64,000 nt of DNA. Source: Streptomyces hygroscopicus. GTDB taxonomy: Bacteria; Actinomycetota; Actinomycetes; Streptomycetales; Streptomycetaceae. The position numbers and the translations under genes are program-made. Positions 27,691-36,251 of this stretch are shown here, piece by piece (the first letter of the stretch is position 1; every line of letters begins with the position of its first letter). The stretch is from NCBI RefSeq assembly GCF_026168105.1, contig NZ_LBMW01000013.1, forward strand, positions 62,001 through 126,000. The letters run 5' to 3'. The notes below the pieces were generated by a model. The model saw only the letters and a list, made by a program, of their open reading frames with translations. It was not told the origin of the DNA and made no database searches.

Positions 27691-30219
27691 CTACTCGGAC
27701 TTGATGGCCGTCAGCATGTTCAGGCGGGCCGCCCGGCGGGCCGGCCACAGGGCGGCCAGCACACCGACCGCCGCCGCCATGAGGAGGAAGAAGGCCATCC
27801 GGCCCCAGGGCAGGACCAGTTCGTACGTCGCCAGCTTGGTGCCCAGCAGTTCGCCGGCCGCCCAGCCGAAGAACACGCCCAGGCCGATGCCGAGCACACC
27901 GCCGAAGAGCGAGATCACCAGGGACTCCAGCCGGACCATCCGCTTGATGCCCTTGCGGTCGAGGCCGATCGCGCGGAGCATGCCGATCTCCTGCGAGCGC
28001 TCGAAGACCGACATGGCCAGGGTGTTGATGACACCGAGGACGGCGACGATCACGGCCATGGCCAGCAGGCCGTAGAGCATGTTCAGCATCAGCGTGAAGA
28101 TCTGCGCGATGCCGTTGGAGATGTCCTTCTTGTCCTGGACCTTGATGGCCGGGTTGTCGCCGAGTGCCTTCACCAGCGAGCTCTTGGCCGAGGAGGTCGC
28201 GCCGCCGGACGTCTTGACCATGACCTGCATGTCGGACGGGTCGCTCTGGTGCGGGGAGAGCGTCGCGTTGTCCAGCATGATGCCGTGCATCATCTCGGTG
28301 CCCTGGTAGACACCGGCGACCGTCAGCTGTTGCTTCTTCCCGTCCTCGTAGGAGACGTCCATCCGGGAACCCGCCGTCCAGTGGTGCGACTTGGCGGTCT
28401 CGTCGTCGACGACCACCCGGGTGCCGCCGACCTCGAAGGCACCGTTGTCGACCGTGAGATTCGTCAGCTTGCCGATCGTGGCGCCGTTGACGCCGGTCAG
28501 GTACTCGGTCTGGCCGCCGATGCGCGCGGGTGCGTTGCGCAGCGGGCTGGTCGCGGTGACGCCGTCGGCCGAGCTGAGTGTCTTCTCGACGTCGGGCGAG
28601 AGCGGATTGCGGTTCGCCATCGACACCACGTAGTCCGCCCTGATCGCGGAGGACGCCATCTTGTCGATCGCGGTCTGGAGGCTGCCCGCCATCACCGTCA
28701 GACCGGTGATCAGGGTCAGACCGATCATCAGGGCCGAGGCGGTGGCCGCGGTGCGGCGTGGGTTGCGCACCGAGTTCTGCCGCGCCAGCTTCCCGGCGAT
28801 CCCGAAGACGCGCATGAGGGGCGCGGCGGCCGCGATCAGCGGACGGGCAAGCAGGGGGGTGAGGACGAAGACGCCGATGACGAGGAGCGCGGCGCCGAGG
28901 CCCATCGGGGCCTGGCCGTCCGTGCTGTTCAGGGTGGTGGCGTACAGAACGGTGGCGACACCGGCCGAAGCGAACAGGGCGCCGATCGTGTTCCGTACGA
29001 CCAGGGACTTGGTGGTGGCCTTCGCGTGGACGCTGCTCATGGCGGCGACCGGCGGGATCTTCGCTGCGCGGCGGCCCGGCAGCCATGCGGCCAGCATCGT
29101 GATCAGGATGCCGACGGCGAGAGCGGCGACTACCGTGCCCGGGGTGATGACGAGCGGACCGTCCGGGACGTTACCGCCGAGGGAACCCACCAGCGAGCGC
29201 AGCCCTGCTCCGATGCCGACACCGGCGAGGAGCCCGGTGACGGCGGCGACCGTGCCGACCACGAACGCCTCGATGAGCACGGACCGGGTGACCTGCCGGC
29301 GGGACGCGCCGACCGCGCGCAGCAGCGCCAGTTCCCTGGTGCGCTGGGCGACCAGCATGGTGAAGGTGTTGGCGATGATGAACGTGCCGACGAACAGCGC
29401 GATGCCCGCGAAGACCAGCAGAGTGGTGCGCATGCCGCTCGTCGCGTCCGCGATCTCCTTGGCCTGGTCGTCGGCGAGCTGCTGTCCGGTGATGGTGGAG
29501 GCGGTGTCCTTGGGCACGATCTCGTCCAGCGCGTTGCGCAGGGCGATCTGGCTCGTGCCGGAGGCGGCCTTCACGTCGATCTCGTCGTACGAGCCCGCCC
29601 GGTGGAAGAGGCGCTGGGCGGTGGCCGTGTCGAAGAGCGCGAGGCTGCCGCCGGCGGCGACGTTGCCGTCGTCGGTGGTGAAGATGCCGGTGATCTCGGG
29701 GGTGAGGACGGGCCCGTCGATGGAGAGCCGCACGGTGTCGCCGACCTTGTAACCGGCGCGCCTGGCGGTCTCGGAGTCGATCAGGACCTGGTTCTGTCCC
29801 TTCGGGGCGTGGCCGCTGACGATCGGGTACCGGGGGTCCTTGGCCCCCCAGTAGTTCCCGCCCTGCGACTGGAAGCCGTCGCCGAGGAGCTTGCCGTCCT
29901 TGTCGGCGATCGCGGTGAAACCGCCGACGACACCGACGGCCGTGTCGGCGCCCGGCGCCTTGGCTGTCCTGTCGAGGAGTGCCTGGGTCAGCCGGGGCTC
30001 CTTGCCGACCCTGTCGCCGGTGTCCTGGCGGCCCTCCGGCCGGATGGCCACGTCGACCTGGTCGAAGCCCTTGGCGGAGCTCTTCTGGTAGGCGTCCGAG
30101 ATGGTGTTGGTGAAGACCAGGGTGCCCGTCACGAACGCCACGCCGAGCATCACGGCGAGGACGGTCATGAGCAGCCTGGCCTTGTGCGCGAGCACGTTGC
30201 GCAGGGCGGTACGGAACAT
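27691..30219 (-). CDS. FtsX-like/MacB-type ABC transporter permease (second copy)
   Basis: An 842-residue permease built like the one at 572-3145: an N-terminal membrane segment (LMTVLAVMLGVAFVTGTLVF), a large outer domain, a first FtsX core with TRELALLRAVGASRRQV, a second outer domain, and a C-terminal core with SQEIGMLRAIGLDRKGI. Its ATPase partner (30637-31407) lies upstream but is separated by 417 nt, unlike the overlapping pair at 572. The ATG is preceded by AGAGAGA. The two permeases are clearly paralogous but well diverged in their outer domains, which suggests different substrates. Confidence 0.93.
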   Translation of the reverse strand: MFRTALRNVLAHKARLLMTVLAVMLGVAFVTGTLVFTNTISDAYQKSSAKGFDQVDVAIRPEGRQDTGDRVGKEPRLTQALLDRTAKAPGADTAVGVVGGFTAIADKDGKLLGDGFQSQGGNYWGAKDPRYPIVSGHAPKGQNQVLIDSETARRAGYKVGDTVRLSIDGPVLTPEITGIFTTDDGNVAAGGSLALFDTATAQRLFHRAGSYDEIDVKAASGTSQIALRNALDEIVPKDTASTITGQQLADDQAKEIADATSGMRTTLLVFAGIALFVGTFIIANTFTMLVAQRTRELALLRAVGASRRQVTRSVLIEAFVVGTVAAVTGLLAGVGIGAGLRSLVGSLGGNVPDGPLVITPGTVVAALAVGILITMLAAWLPGRRAAKIPPVAAMSSVHAKATTKSLVVRNTIGALFASAGVATVLYATTLNSTDGQAPMGLGAALLVIGVFVLTPLLARPLIAAAAPLMRVFGIAGKLARQNSVRNPRRTAATASALMIGLTLITGLTVMAGSLQTAIDKMASSAIRADYVVSMANRNPLSPDVEKTLSSADGVTATSPLRNAPARIGGQTEYLTGVNGATIGKLTNLTVDNGAFEVGGTRVVVDDETAKSHHWTAGSRMDVSYEDGKKQQLTVAGVYQGTEMMHGIMLDNATLSPHQSDPSDMQVMVKTSGGATSSAKSSLVKALGDNPAIKVQDKKDISNGIAQIFTLMLNMLYGLLAMAVIVAVLGVINTLAMSVFERSQEIGMLRAIGLDRKGIKRMVRLESLVISLFGGVLGIGLGVFFGWAAGELLGTKLATYELVLPWGRMAFFLLMAAAVGVLAALWPARRAARLNMLTAIKSE

Positions 30220-30636
30220 TTCTCTCTGTCCAGGGGCTGGGTGGTGCGACGGGTGGTTTGGGAGGCGCGGGATCTCGCCCGGCGCCGGGGGCTGCCGCCC
30301 AGGACCTCTCCGACGGCCCGACGGCCTCGCCTTCGCAGCCGGACGGACTGAGTGGCGCCCGAGCCGCCGGAAACAGGCCGAAGTTCCTGTCCGGGATCGG
30401 TGGACTTCAGCCCCTCCGGCGTTCGAGGAGAGGGGGCGGGGGCGAGCCCCGGCGAGCTTGGAGGGTCCCGGGGCGGAGCCCCGCGGGTGGCAGAACTTGC
30501 TGAACTTGCAGAAGGCGGGCTCCAGTCGGGTGCCTGCCGGCCCCCTGGGCCGAGCCCGGTCGGCGGCGTCGTGGCACGGGCACCGGTGCGTCCGGAGGTG
30601 GGGAGTACGGCTTCCGAGGGCTGGAGCGGTGGGGCC
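30220..30636. other. Intergenic gap inside the second ABC system
   Basis: 417 bases with no convincing gene separate the ATPase from the permease. They contain a copy of a dispersed Streptomyces intergenic element (30403-30480). The permease may therefore have its own promoter or depend on readthrough. Confidence 0.55.
30403..30480. repeat. Dispersed Streptomyces intergenic palindromic element
   Basis: The segment starts CTTCAGCCCCTCCGGCGTTC, continues with GAGGAGAGGGGGCGGGGGCG, and ends with the small hairpin CGGGGCGGAGCCCCG. From general familiarity, this composition (cagcccctccggcgttcgagga plus G-rich stem) recurs in intergenic DNA across Streptomyces genomes. A more diverged relative may lie near 3355-3385. 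Confidence 0.5.
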
Positions 30637-31407
30637 TCAGCTGGTGCGGCCCTTGGCGTCGAACCGCTTCATCCGGTCCAGCACCGCCTCCGCGGTCGGC
30701 TCGTGCACCTCGTCCACGATCCTCCCGTCCGCCAGGAAGATCACCCGGTCCGCGTACGCCGCCGCCACCGGGTCGTGGGTGACCATCACCACCGTCTGCC
30801 CCAACTCCCTTACGGAGTTGCGCAGAAAGCCGAGCACCTCCGCGCCCGACCGCGAGTCCAGGTTCCCGGTGGGCTCGTCGCCGAAGATGATGTCCGGCTT
30901 GGACGCGAGCGCCCGCGCCACCGCGACGCGCTGCTGCTGACCGCCGGACAGCTGCGCCGGACGGTGGCTGAGCCGCCCCGACAGGCCGACCATCTGGATC
31001 ACGGTGTCCAGCCACGCCTTGTCCGGCTTGCGGCCCGCGATGTCCATCGGCAGCGTGATGTTCTCCAGCGCGGTCAGCGTCGGCAACAGGTTGAACGCCT
31101 GGAAGATGAAACCGATCTTGTCCCGGCGCAACTTGGTGAGCTGCTTGTCCTTCAGCGAGCCCAGTTCGGTGTCACCTATGCGGACGGAGCCGGAGGAGAA
31201 GGAGTCGAGCCCGGCGACGCAGTGCATCAGCGTCGACTTGCCGGAGCCCGAGGGCCCCATGATCGCCGTGAACTGGGCCTGATGGAAGTCGACGGTGACG
31301 CGGTCGAGAGCCACCACCTGGGTTTCGCCCTGTCCGTAGACCTTCGACAGATCCGTGGCGCGGGCGGCCACTGTGGTGGTCCGGTCGGCGAGGGGAGTGC
31401 TGGTCAC
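30637..31407 (-). CDS. ABC transporter ATP-binding protein, MacB/LolD type (second copy)
   Basis: 256 residues from GTG 31407, with CAGGAG about 10 nt upstream. It energises the permease at 27691-30219. Complete set of ATPase motifs: Walker A GPSGSGKST, Q-loop IFQAFNLLPT, signature LSGGQQQR, Walker B IIFGDEP, H-loop VMVTHDP. Alignment by eye to the truncated ATPase at the window start shows high identity (for example, both contain MDIAGRKPD and GGQQQRVAVARALA), so the two systems share a recent ancestor. The C-terminus ends in MKRFDAKGRTS, nearly the same as MKDFDARGRTS in the other copy. Confidence 0.95.
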   Translation of the reverse strand: MTSTPLADRTTTVAARATDLSKVYGQGETQVVALDRVTVDFHQAQFTAIMGPSGSGKSTLMHCVAGLDSFSSGSVRIGDTELGSLKDKQLTKLRRDKIGFIFQAFNLLPTLTALENITLPMDIAGRKPDKAWLDTVIQMVGLSGRLSHRPAQLSGGQQQRVAVARALASKPDIIFGDEPTGNLDSRSGAEVLGFLRNSVRELGQTVVMVTHDPVAAAYADRVIFLADGRIVDEVHEPTAEAVLDRMKRFDAKGRTS

Positions 31408-31820
31408 GGGCGGGTGCTCCTGTCGGGACGACGGTCAAGAGGACACTTCCATCGTCCCGGCGAATCGGGGCCGTGGAGTCAGCCGCTGTTCCGGTTCCGG
31501 AGGCAACCTCGGGTCGGACCGCCAACGCCCGTCTCATACCTGGGGATGACGCCATCCCTGAGACCACCCCCGAGCGGAAAGCGGTTGTTCACCCTGCATG
31601 GGGGGTCTCTCGCCGCCCTCGTTCAGGACGGTGAAATTCCGTCATTCCGCATACACGGGACCTGGTTGCCCGAAAGGCTATTGGCAAGTGCGGATGGCCC
31701 GTACCGAGGGCTGATGCACCCTCAGACGTCAATAAAATAAGACAACATCGCATCGGCCGCCCGCTGTTCGGGGGAGGCGTCCCGATAGGCTCGGAACCTC
31801 GATGCGGAGCCCCATGGCCT
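31408..31820. other. Divergent region between the ABC ATPase and bldA
   Basis: 413 bases with no convincing gene. An unusually AT-rich patch (AATAAAATAAGACAAC, 31731-31746) lies about 75-90 nt upstream of the tRNA. It includes TAAAAT as a possible -10 for bldA, but no good -35 was found, so the promoter is only a suggestion. The ATPase promoter should also lie here on the opposite strand. Confidence 0.4.
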
Positions 31821-31903
31821 GCCCGGATGGTGGAATGCAGACACGGCGAGCTTAAACCTCGCTGCCCCTCGGGGGCGTACCGGTTCAAGTCCGGTTCCGG
31901 GCA
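31821..31903 (+). tRNA. bldA: tRNA-Leu (anticodon UAA), bldA
   Basis: A complete class II tRNA fold is visible. The acceptor stem is GCCCGGA/TCCGGGC, with a D-arm GTGG...CAC. The anticodon stem is GCGAG/CTCGC with loop CTTAAAC, giving anticodon UAA at 31853-31855. There is a long variable arm GCCCC-TCG-GGGGC and a T-arm ACCGG-TTCAAGT-CCGGT, with discriminator A. CCA is not encoded. It reads the rare leucine codon UUA, and in Streptomyces this is the developmental regulator bldA, needed for aerial growth and antibiotic production. The neighbouring genes match the bldA locus of other streptomycetes as far as I recall. Confidence 0.97.
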
Positions 31904-32017
31904 CATCCGACATACGGCGCCTGACCGTCATAACGGCGGGAAGGTGCCGTACTGCATTCGCAATGGCACTGCAGGGCCGGAACTCCTCGATACGGCGTTC
32001 CCGCGCGTGACGGGAAC

Positions 32018-32340
32018 CCCTGTTCGGTGGGGATGATCTTTCCCTCGGCCGTGTACCGCGTGCCCCAGCGGTGGGCGAGCCGAGCCACGAGGAAGAGGCC
32101 GCGGTGGCCCTCGTCCGTGCTGCGGGCATGCCTCAGCCGGGGGCGGTGTTGCTGCCGTCGGTGACCTCGCGGGTCAAGCGGGAGTCGCGGAGTCGCCGCT
32201 GGCGCACCGGCCCCGAGGCGTAGCGGATCGCGTCGGTGACCAGTTCGCCGGCGATGAGCTCCGTCGTCGTGGCCATTTCCCCGAGGCCCCAGGGGGCCGC
32301 CTGGCGGGTCGGGTTGCGGCACGGGGACGAGATGGTCCAC
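32018..32340 (-). pseudogene. Frameshifted remnant of a HATPase (anti-sigma-factor-like) gene
   Basis: Read on the minus strand, one frame gives PWGLGEMATTTELIAGELVT, then DAIRYASGPV and TREVTDGSNTAP before an in-frame TGA at about 32135. The next frame picks up RLRHARSTDEGHRGLFLVAR, then HRWGTRYTAEGKIIPTEQ. Together these make the typical N-box, G1 and G2 parts of the RsbW/SpoIIE-associated ATPase family common in Streptomyces. One lost base in a C-run near 32138 would explain the break. No start codon or intact N-terminus is seen. It lies directly downstream of bldA in the antisense orientation. Confidence 0.75.
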
Positions 32341-32351
32341 GGCGGGCGCGC

Positions 32352-32376
32352 AGCCCCGGCGCGGCGCGCCGGGGCT
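32352..32376. terminator. Hairpin between the DUF642 gene and the ATPase remnant
   Basis: AGCCCCGGCGC and GCGCCGGGGCT form an 11-bp perfect stem with a 3-nt loop, placed 110 bp after the stop of the DUF642 gene. The bases between (32407-32445) carry a 13-nt tandem repeat of the form GCGTCCTGGCGCY, about three units. Confidence 0.6.
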
Positions 32377-32488
32377 CTCCTGGTGCTACGGCCTCGTGCC
32401 CGGTGCCGCGTCCTGGCGCTGCGTCCTGGCGCCGCGTCCTCGTGTCACGGCCGAGGCGGTGTACGCGGTGCGCGGTGGGCGCCGGGTA

Positions 32489-33112
32489 TCAGAAGTCCGG
32501 GCAGTACGAGCACTCCCGGACCTGTACGTCGTCGATGACCGGTCCGCGGGCAGTGCCGCGCGTGGTGCTCGCGAAGGTGAGCGTCGTGGTGCTCCGTGTC
32601 GCCTGGAAGGTCACCTGTCGCCGCACGTAGCCCATGTCGGTGGCCGACTTGCCGGTGACGTCGAATGTGAAGTGCTGGAAGACCTGGCCGTCGACGAGCA
32701 CCTGGCCGGTCTTGACCACCTCGGGGAGTCCCGGATTGCCCGCGAGCGCGTACGTCACCGTGTACGTCCTGCCCGGCGTCGTGGTGAAGGTCTGTGAGAG
32801 CGCCCCGGGCGCGATGCCGTTGAGGTCGACGGACTGGATGCCCTCCGCCGCCTGCCAGAATCCGTCGCCGATCAGGTCCACCGTTCCGCTCGTGACCTTC
32901 CAGGGGCCGAGGGACTGGCCGATCGTGTAGGTGCGGAACGACTTCGCCGGAGAGACGGGGTACTCGAAGCTGCCGTCGCCGAACCGGCCGACCGTCGAGG
33001 CCGCGTGGCCGGGCACCGGGGCCCCGTGCGTGGGCGCTGCCGGTGCGGAGGTGGCGCCGGTGGCGATCAGACCGGCCGCGGCGAGCGCGGTGAGAAGGGT
33101 GCGTCGGGCCAT
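32489..33112 (-). CDS. Secreted DUF642-like (choice-of-anchor) protein
   Basis: About 207 residues. Two ATGs are adjacent; 33112 is preferred (AGGAGG 7 nt upstream, against 4 nt for 33115). A signal peptide (MARRTLLTALAAAGLIATG, cut near SAPAAP) is followed by one beta-rich galactose-binding-like domain. This contains DGSFEYPVSPAKSFRTYTIG, GPWKVTSGTVDLIGDGFW, GIQSVDLNG, GALSQTFTTTPGRTYTVTYALAGN, and a closing TFASTTRGTARGPVIDDVQV. This is the DUF642 pattern, known from plant cell-wall and bacterial surface proteins that bind carbohydrate. The C-terminus ends in RECSYCPDF with two Cys. Its target is unknown. Confidence 0.82.
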   Translation of the reverse strand: MARRTLLTALAAAGLIATGATSAPAAPTHGAPVPGHAASTVGRFGDGSFEYPVSPAKSFRTYTIGQSLGPWKVTSGTVDLIGDGFWQAAEGIQSVDLNGIAPGALSQTFTTTPGRTYTVTYALAGNPGLPEVVKTGQVLVDGQVFQHFTFDVTGKSATDMGYVRRQVTFQATRSTTTLTFASTTRGTARGPVIDDVQVRECSYCPDF

Positions 33113-33562
33113 CATCGAGCCTCCTGAGGGACAGGGGAGTCTGGGGTGATTCGTGCGAACTGTCCCCCAGGGTGTGGGCATAGGCCAAAGATCAATGGCG
33201 GGCGCGCGGAAGCATGGGGCGTGTGCTTGCTTTCTTCACGCGCCGGGTCGGACGCCTGCGTGCGGACGCGGAGCGACGTTCGCGACCGGTGATGGGGGCA
33301 CCGGCGTGCGTCCGGGTGATCCATGCGGTTGATCCGCCCGGGTGATATCTGCGGCCCTGGGGGCACCCGTTGATCAGTGGCTGGTCTCGACTCTGTCCCA
33401 GCTTGGTCATGGATGAGGGGGGTGCTCGATGGGAATCACGAACCCGCGTAGCGTGTTGGGCGCAAGCACAAGGGAAAGATCCTCCCCAAGCACTAGAGTC
33501 AATCCTTTGCCCACCTATTACTCTTGAGCCAAGGCCACGCAGGGTGGCCATGGAGGAGTGAA
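33113..33562. other. Divergent intergenic region
   Basis: About 450 bases between the divergent DUF642 and Bax-inhibitor-like genes. No gene is supported. The AT-richer stretch CCTATTACTCTTGAG near 33516-33530 may be part of a promoter, but no full consensus was recognised. Confidence 0.5.
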
Positions 33563-34453
33563 ATGCGGAGCAGCAACCCGGTCTTCTCGCGACGGGGGTT
33601 CAGCCGCGACAACGGCTACGCGGGCTTCAACACCGCGCCGCAGGCCGGGGGAGCCGCTGTCGGCACCCAGGGCAACCCGTACGCGCAAGGCAACCCGTAC
33701 GCGGGGGGCAACCCCTACGCGCAGAATCCCTACGCCCAGCAGACGCAGTACGGCGCACCGCCGCAGGCCCCGGCCACCACCGGCCGGATGACGATGGACG
33801 ATGTCGTCATGCGCTCGGCGATGACGCTCGGCACGGTCGCCGTCGGAGCGGTCCTCGCGTGGGCGCTCCTGCCGGTGTCGTCCACCAGCTTCGGTCTCGC
33901 GTTCGGCTCCGCGCTGGTCGCCTTCGTCCTGGCGATGGTGCAGTCCTTCAAGCGCACCCCCTCGCCCGCGCTGATCCTCGGATACGCCGCCTTCGAGGGC
34001 GTCTTCCTCGGCGTCATCAGCGAGATGTACAACGCGCAGTGGCACGGCGCGCCCTTCGAGGCGGTGCTCGGCACGATGGCGGTGTCCGGCGCGACCCTGC
34101 TCGTCTACAAGGCGGGCTGGATCCGCGTCACCGCACGGTACGCCCGGATCGGCATGTCCATCGCCATCGCGTTCCTCGTGGTCATGGCGGTCAACCTGCT
34201 GCTGGTCGCCTTCGGCGTCGCGCCGGACGGCGGGCTGCGCAGCATGGGCCCGCTGGGCGCGCTCGTGGGCGTCGTGGCGATCCTGCTCGGCGCGTTCTTC
34301 CTGACCCTCGACTTCAAGCAGATCGAGGACGGCATCGCGTACGGGGCTCCGCGTGAGGAGGCCTGGCTGGCGGCGTTCGGTCTCACCATGACCCTCGTGT
34401 GGATCTACGTCGAGATGCTGCGGCTGGTCGCCATCTTCAGCAGCAACGACTAG
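33563..34453 (+). CDS. Bax inhibitor-1/YccA family membrane protein
   Basis: About 296 residues from ATG 33563 (GGAGGAG 4 nt upstream); an earlier in-frame start at 33524 would add 13 residues that lack an RBS. A Gly/Asn/Pro/Tyr-rich cytoplasmic N-terminus carries repeats of GNPYAQ/GNPYAG (about residues 38-62). Seven membrane segments follow, with the family signatures LILGYAAFEGVFLGVIS, FLTLDFKQIEDGIAYGAP and AAFGLTMTLVWIYVEMLRL. The conserved Asp in LDFKQIEDG is the pH-sensing or ion-path residue described in this family. The role in Streptomyces is unknown; calcium or proton leak and stress response are possibilities. Confidence 0.9.
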   Translation: MRSSNPVFSRRGFSRDNGYAGFNTAPQAGGAAVGTQGNPYAQGNPYAGGNPYAQNPYAQQTQYGAPPQAPATTGRMTMDDVVMRSAMTLGTVAVGAVLAWALLPVSSTSFGLAFGSALVAFVLAMVQSFKRTPSPALILGYAAFEGVFLGVISEMYNAQWHGAPFEAVLGTMAVSGATLLVYKAGWIRVTARYARIGMSIAIAFLVVMAVNLLLVAFGVAPDGGLRSMGPLGALVGVVAILLGAFFLTLDFKQIEDGIAYGAPREEAWLAAFGLTMTLVWIYVEMLRLVAIFSSND

Positions 34454-34499
34454 CTCTCCGCTCGGGGCGTCGGCACCGAGCGCCCCCGCGACACCTCGA

Positions 34500-34527
34500 G
34501 GGCCCGCGAACCACGGTTCGCGGGCCC
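34500..34527. terminator. Terminator-like hairpin
   Basis: GGGCCCGCGAACC and GGTTCGCGGGCCC pair over 13 bp with almost no loop, followed by TTCGG. It is shared by convergent genes (33563-34453 and 34563-34790). Confidence 0.75.
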
Positions 34528-34562
34528 TTCGGCGTGTGGGTGTCCGATGCGGTGGTGCGCGC

Positions 34563-34790
34563 TCAGAGCAGTTTGCGCGCGGCCCTCCTCAGGTCGTACT
34601 CGTGGATGATCGCCTTGGCGTGGCCGTACGCGAGGTTGTGCTCGTGCCGGAGCCAGCTGACCTTCTCCTCGAAGCAGAGGGAAGGGCCTTCGTCGACGGT
34701 GCGAAGCCAGTCGGAGACTTCACGACCGGTGCAGTGGGGGATGCGGGCGAGCAGATTGCGATGGGTCTCCTGGGAGAAGACTTGGGACAT
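34563..34790 (-). CDS. DUF4287-like small protein
   Basis: 75 residues from ATG 34790 (GGAGG 5 nt upstream). It contains FSQETHRNLLARIPHCTGRE and VSDWLRTVDEG, then SWLRHEHNLAYGHAKAIIHEYDLRRAARKLL. This fits the DUF4287 family, small helical proteins of unknown function that often have a double-helix hairpin and are sometimes fused to DUF5655. The codon use matches its neighbours. No partner is seen in the immediate context. Confidence 0.75.
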   Translation of the reverse strand: MSQVFSQETHRNLLARIPHCTGREVSDWLRTVDEGPSLCFEEKVSWLRHEHNLAYGHAKAIIHEYDLRRAARKLL

Positions 34791-34891
34791 CGGCGCCTCC
34801 GGACGCATTCGATGAAGCCGGTCCTTCAGGTCACCGTGCCTGAGCGTTCGCCTGTTGGCAACAGTCCTGCTGCGCCGCGTAGTCTCGCGGC

Positions 34892-35203
34892 GTGCTTGAT
34901 ACGACGCCTTTGACCCGGGCTGTGGATCACTTCGCCGACCGGTTGCGGGCCGCGCCGCAGAGCAGGCTGCAACGGGGTGCGGCGGCCGAGGCTCTCGGTC
35001 TGGCCAGGGAGCTGGCACGTCGTGCCCAGCTCCTCGAGGAGCCCTCGGCCGAACCCCGGGAAATGCCGGACGCCGGCATGTTCGCGGCGGCCGACCAGAT
35101 CACGGTCGCCGGGCACGATCTGGCGCTCGTCCTGCGGGACGAGGAGGAACTCGCCGAGGCGGTGGCGATCGTGGAGGAGGCACAGAAACGCGCCGGGGTC
35201 TGA
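34892..35203 (+). CDS. Conserved small helical protein, function unknown
   Basis: 103 residues starting with GTG 34892. The product is almost entirely helical and Ala/Leu/Glu/Arg-rich (DHFADRLRAAPQSRLQRGAA, ALGLARELARRAQLL, LALVLRDEEELAEAVAIVEEA), without a membrane segment or recognised domain. Regular third-position GC and a codon-consistent frame support it as a gene. I do not recognise the family. It is divergent from 34563-34790 by about 100 bp. Confidence 0.6.
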   Translation: MLDTTPLTRAVDHFADRLRAAPQSRLQRGAAAEALGLARELARRAQLLEEPSAEPREMPDAGMFAAADQITVAGHDLALVLRDEEELAEAVAIVEEAQKRAGV

Positions 35204-35214
35204 GAGGCGGAACT

Positions 35215-35459
35215 TGACGCGATCCATCGGCTGCCGGTGCGCCGGTGCACTGGTGCACTGGTGCGCTGGTCCGTCGATGCATCGATGCATCGGTGCGCCC
35301 GTGCGCTGGTCCGCCGGTGCGCTGGTCCTTCGGCTGCCAGGTCGTTCGGCCGCCGGTCGTTCGGCCGCCGGTCGTTCGGCGCCGGTCGTTCGGCCGCCCG
35401 TTCTTCGGTGGCCGGTCCTTCGGCTGCAGGGAGGCGATCGGTTGCAGGGAGGCGATCGG
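35215..35459. repeat. Degenerate tandem-repeat tract
   Basis: The tract is built from three kinds of unit. One is a GGTGCRCTGG/TCGATGCA-type block (35230-35325). The second is a 15-16-nt GTCGTTCGGCCGCCG block, about four copies (35341-35400). The third is two copies of an 18-nt unit (TGCAGGGAGGCGATCGG plus one base, 35425-35460); a third, diverged copy of the last forms the 3' end of the neighbouring gene. Low complexity and near-perfect units make this a likely length-variable locus. Confidence 0.85.
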
Positions 35460-36251
35460 CTACAGGGACGCGATGACGCGGTCGGCCAGGATGTAGACGT
35501 TCTCTTCGCCGCAGGCGAAGGTCAGTGCGTACGCGCCCGAGACGCCCGAGCCGCCGAGCAGCACGGGGGCGTGGCCGGTGCCCAGGGCCGCGGCCAGGCG
35601 CTCGGCGGTCTCGCGGTGGCCGGGGGTCATGCACAGCGTCGTGCCGTCCGCGAAGACATAGACGTCGAGGGTGCCCAGTGGGCCCGGTCGGACGTCGGCG
35701 AGTTCGGTACGGGCGGTGGCCAGCTTCTCCAGGCAGGCCACCGTGCGCTCGTGGTCGTTCACGACGGGCGACGAGGCGGGTACGAAGTCGGGGTGCGAGG
35801 GGTGGCGACGGCGGGCGGCGGCCAGTTCGGGCGAGTCCCCGGCGAACTCGGTCTCGTCGGCGCCGGCCTCGGTCACCGGCTCCAGGCTGTCGTGCTCCAG
35901 GCCCGCGAAGTCCGACTGGCGGGGCAGGAACAGGTCGCCGTCGGGCAGGCCGAGCAGGGTGGGGGCGTCGGCGATGTCACGGGCCTCCTGGGCGGCCCAG
36001 AAGGCACGCGCCTCGGCCAGCTCGCGCTCCCGCTCCTCGGCGAGCGCCTCGGCCACGGCGGTGCGTATCTGCTCGGCGTCCGCGCTGGAGCGAGCCGCGG
36101 GCACCAGCCCGCGCGTACTTTGGCTCTCGGCGATTTCGGTGTGCAGGGCCGTGACCTGTCGGCGCAGCGCCCGCACGCTGCACAGGACGGCGACGCCCAC
36201 GCCCACGGTGGCGGCCGTGGTGAGCAGCAGAGCTATCGGCATGGCGCTCAC
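35460..36251 (-). CDS. Membrane-anchored conserved protein, function unknown
   Basis: 263 residues from GTG 36251 (CGGGAG 7 nt upstream). An N-terminal membrane segment ([20 protein letters not shown]) is followed by a short coiled coil ([36 protein letters not shown]). A mixed domain of about 150 residues comes next ([47 protein letters not shown], and [23 protein letters not shown]). I do not recognise the fold. The TAG stop lies exactly at the end of the first unit of an 18-nt repeat, and readthrough would add a repetitive tail. Confidence 0.7.
   Translation of the reverse strand: MSAMPIALLLTTAATVGVGVAVLCSVRALRRQVTALHTEIAESQSTRGLVPAARSSADAEQIRTAVAEALAEERERELAEARAFWAAQEARDIADAPTLLGLPDGDLFLPRQSDFAGLEHDSLEPVTEAGADETEFAGDSPELAAARRRHPSHPDFVPASSPVVNDHERTVACLEKLATARTELADVRPGPLGTLDVYVFADGTTLCMTPGHRETAERLAAALGTGHAPVLLGGSGVSGAYALTFACGEENVYILADRVIASL

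Noticed and set aside
35215..35459. Possible CRISPR array
   Set aside because: Units are directly adjacent and degenerate, with no unique spacers of constant length and no cas genes nearby.
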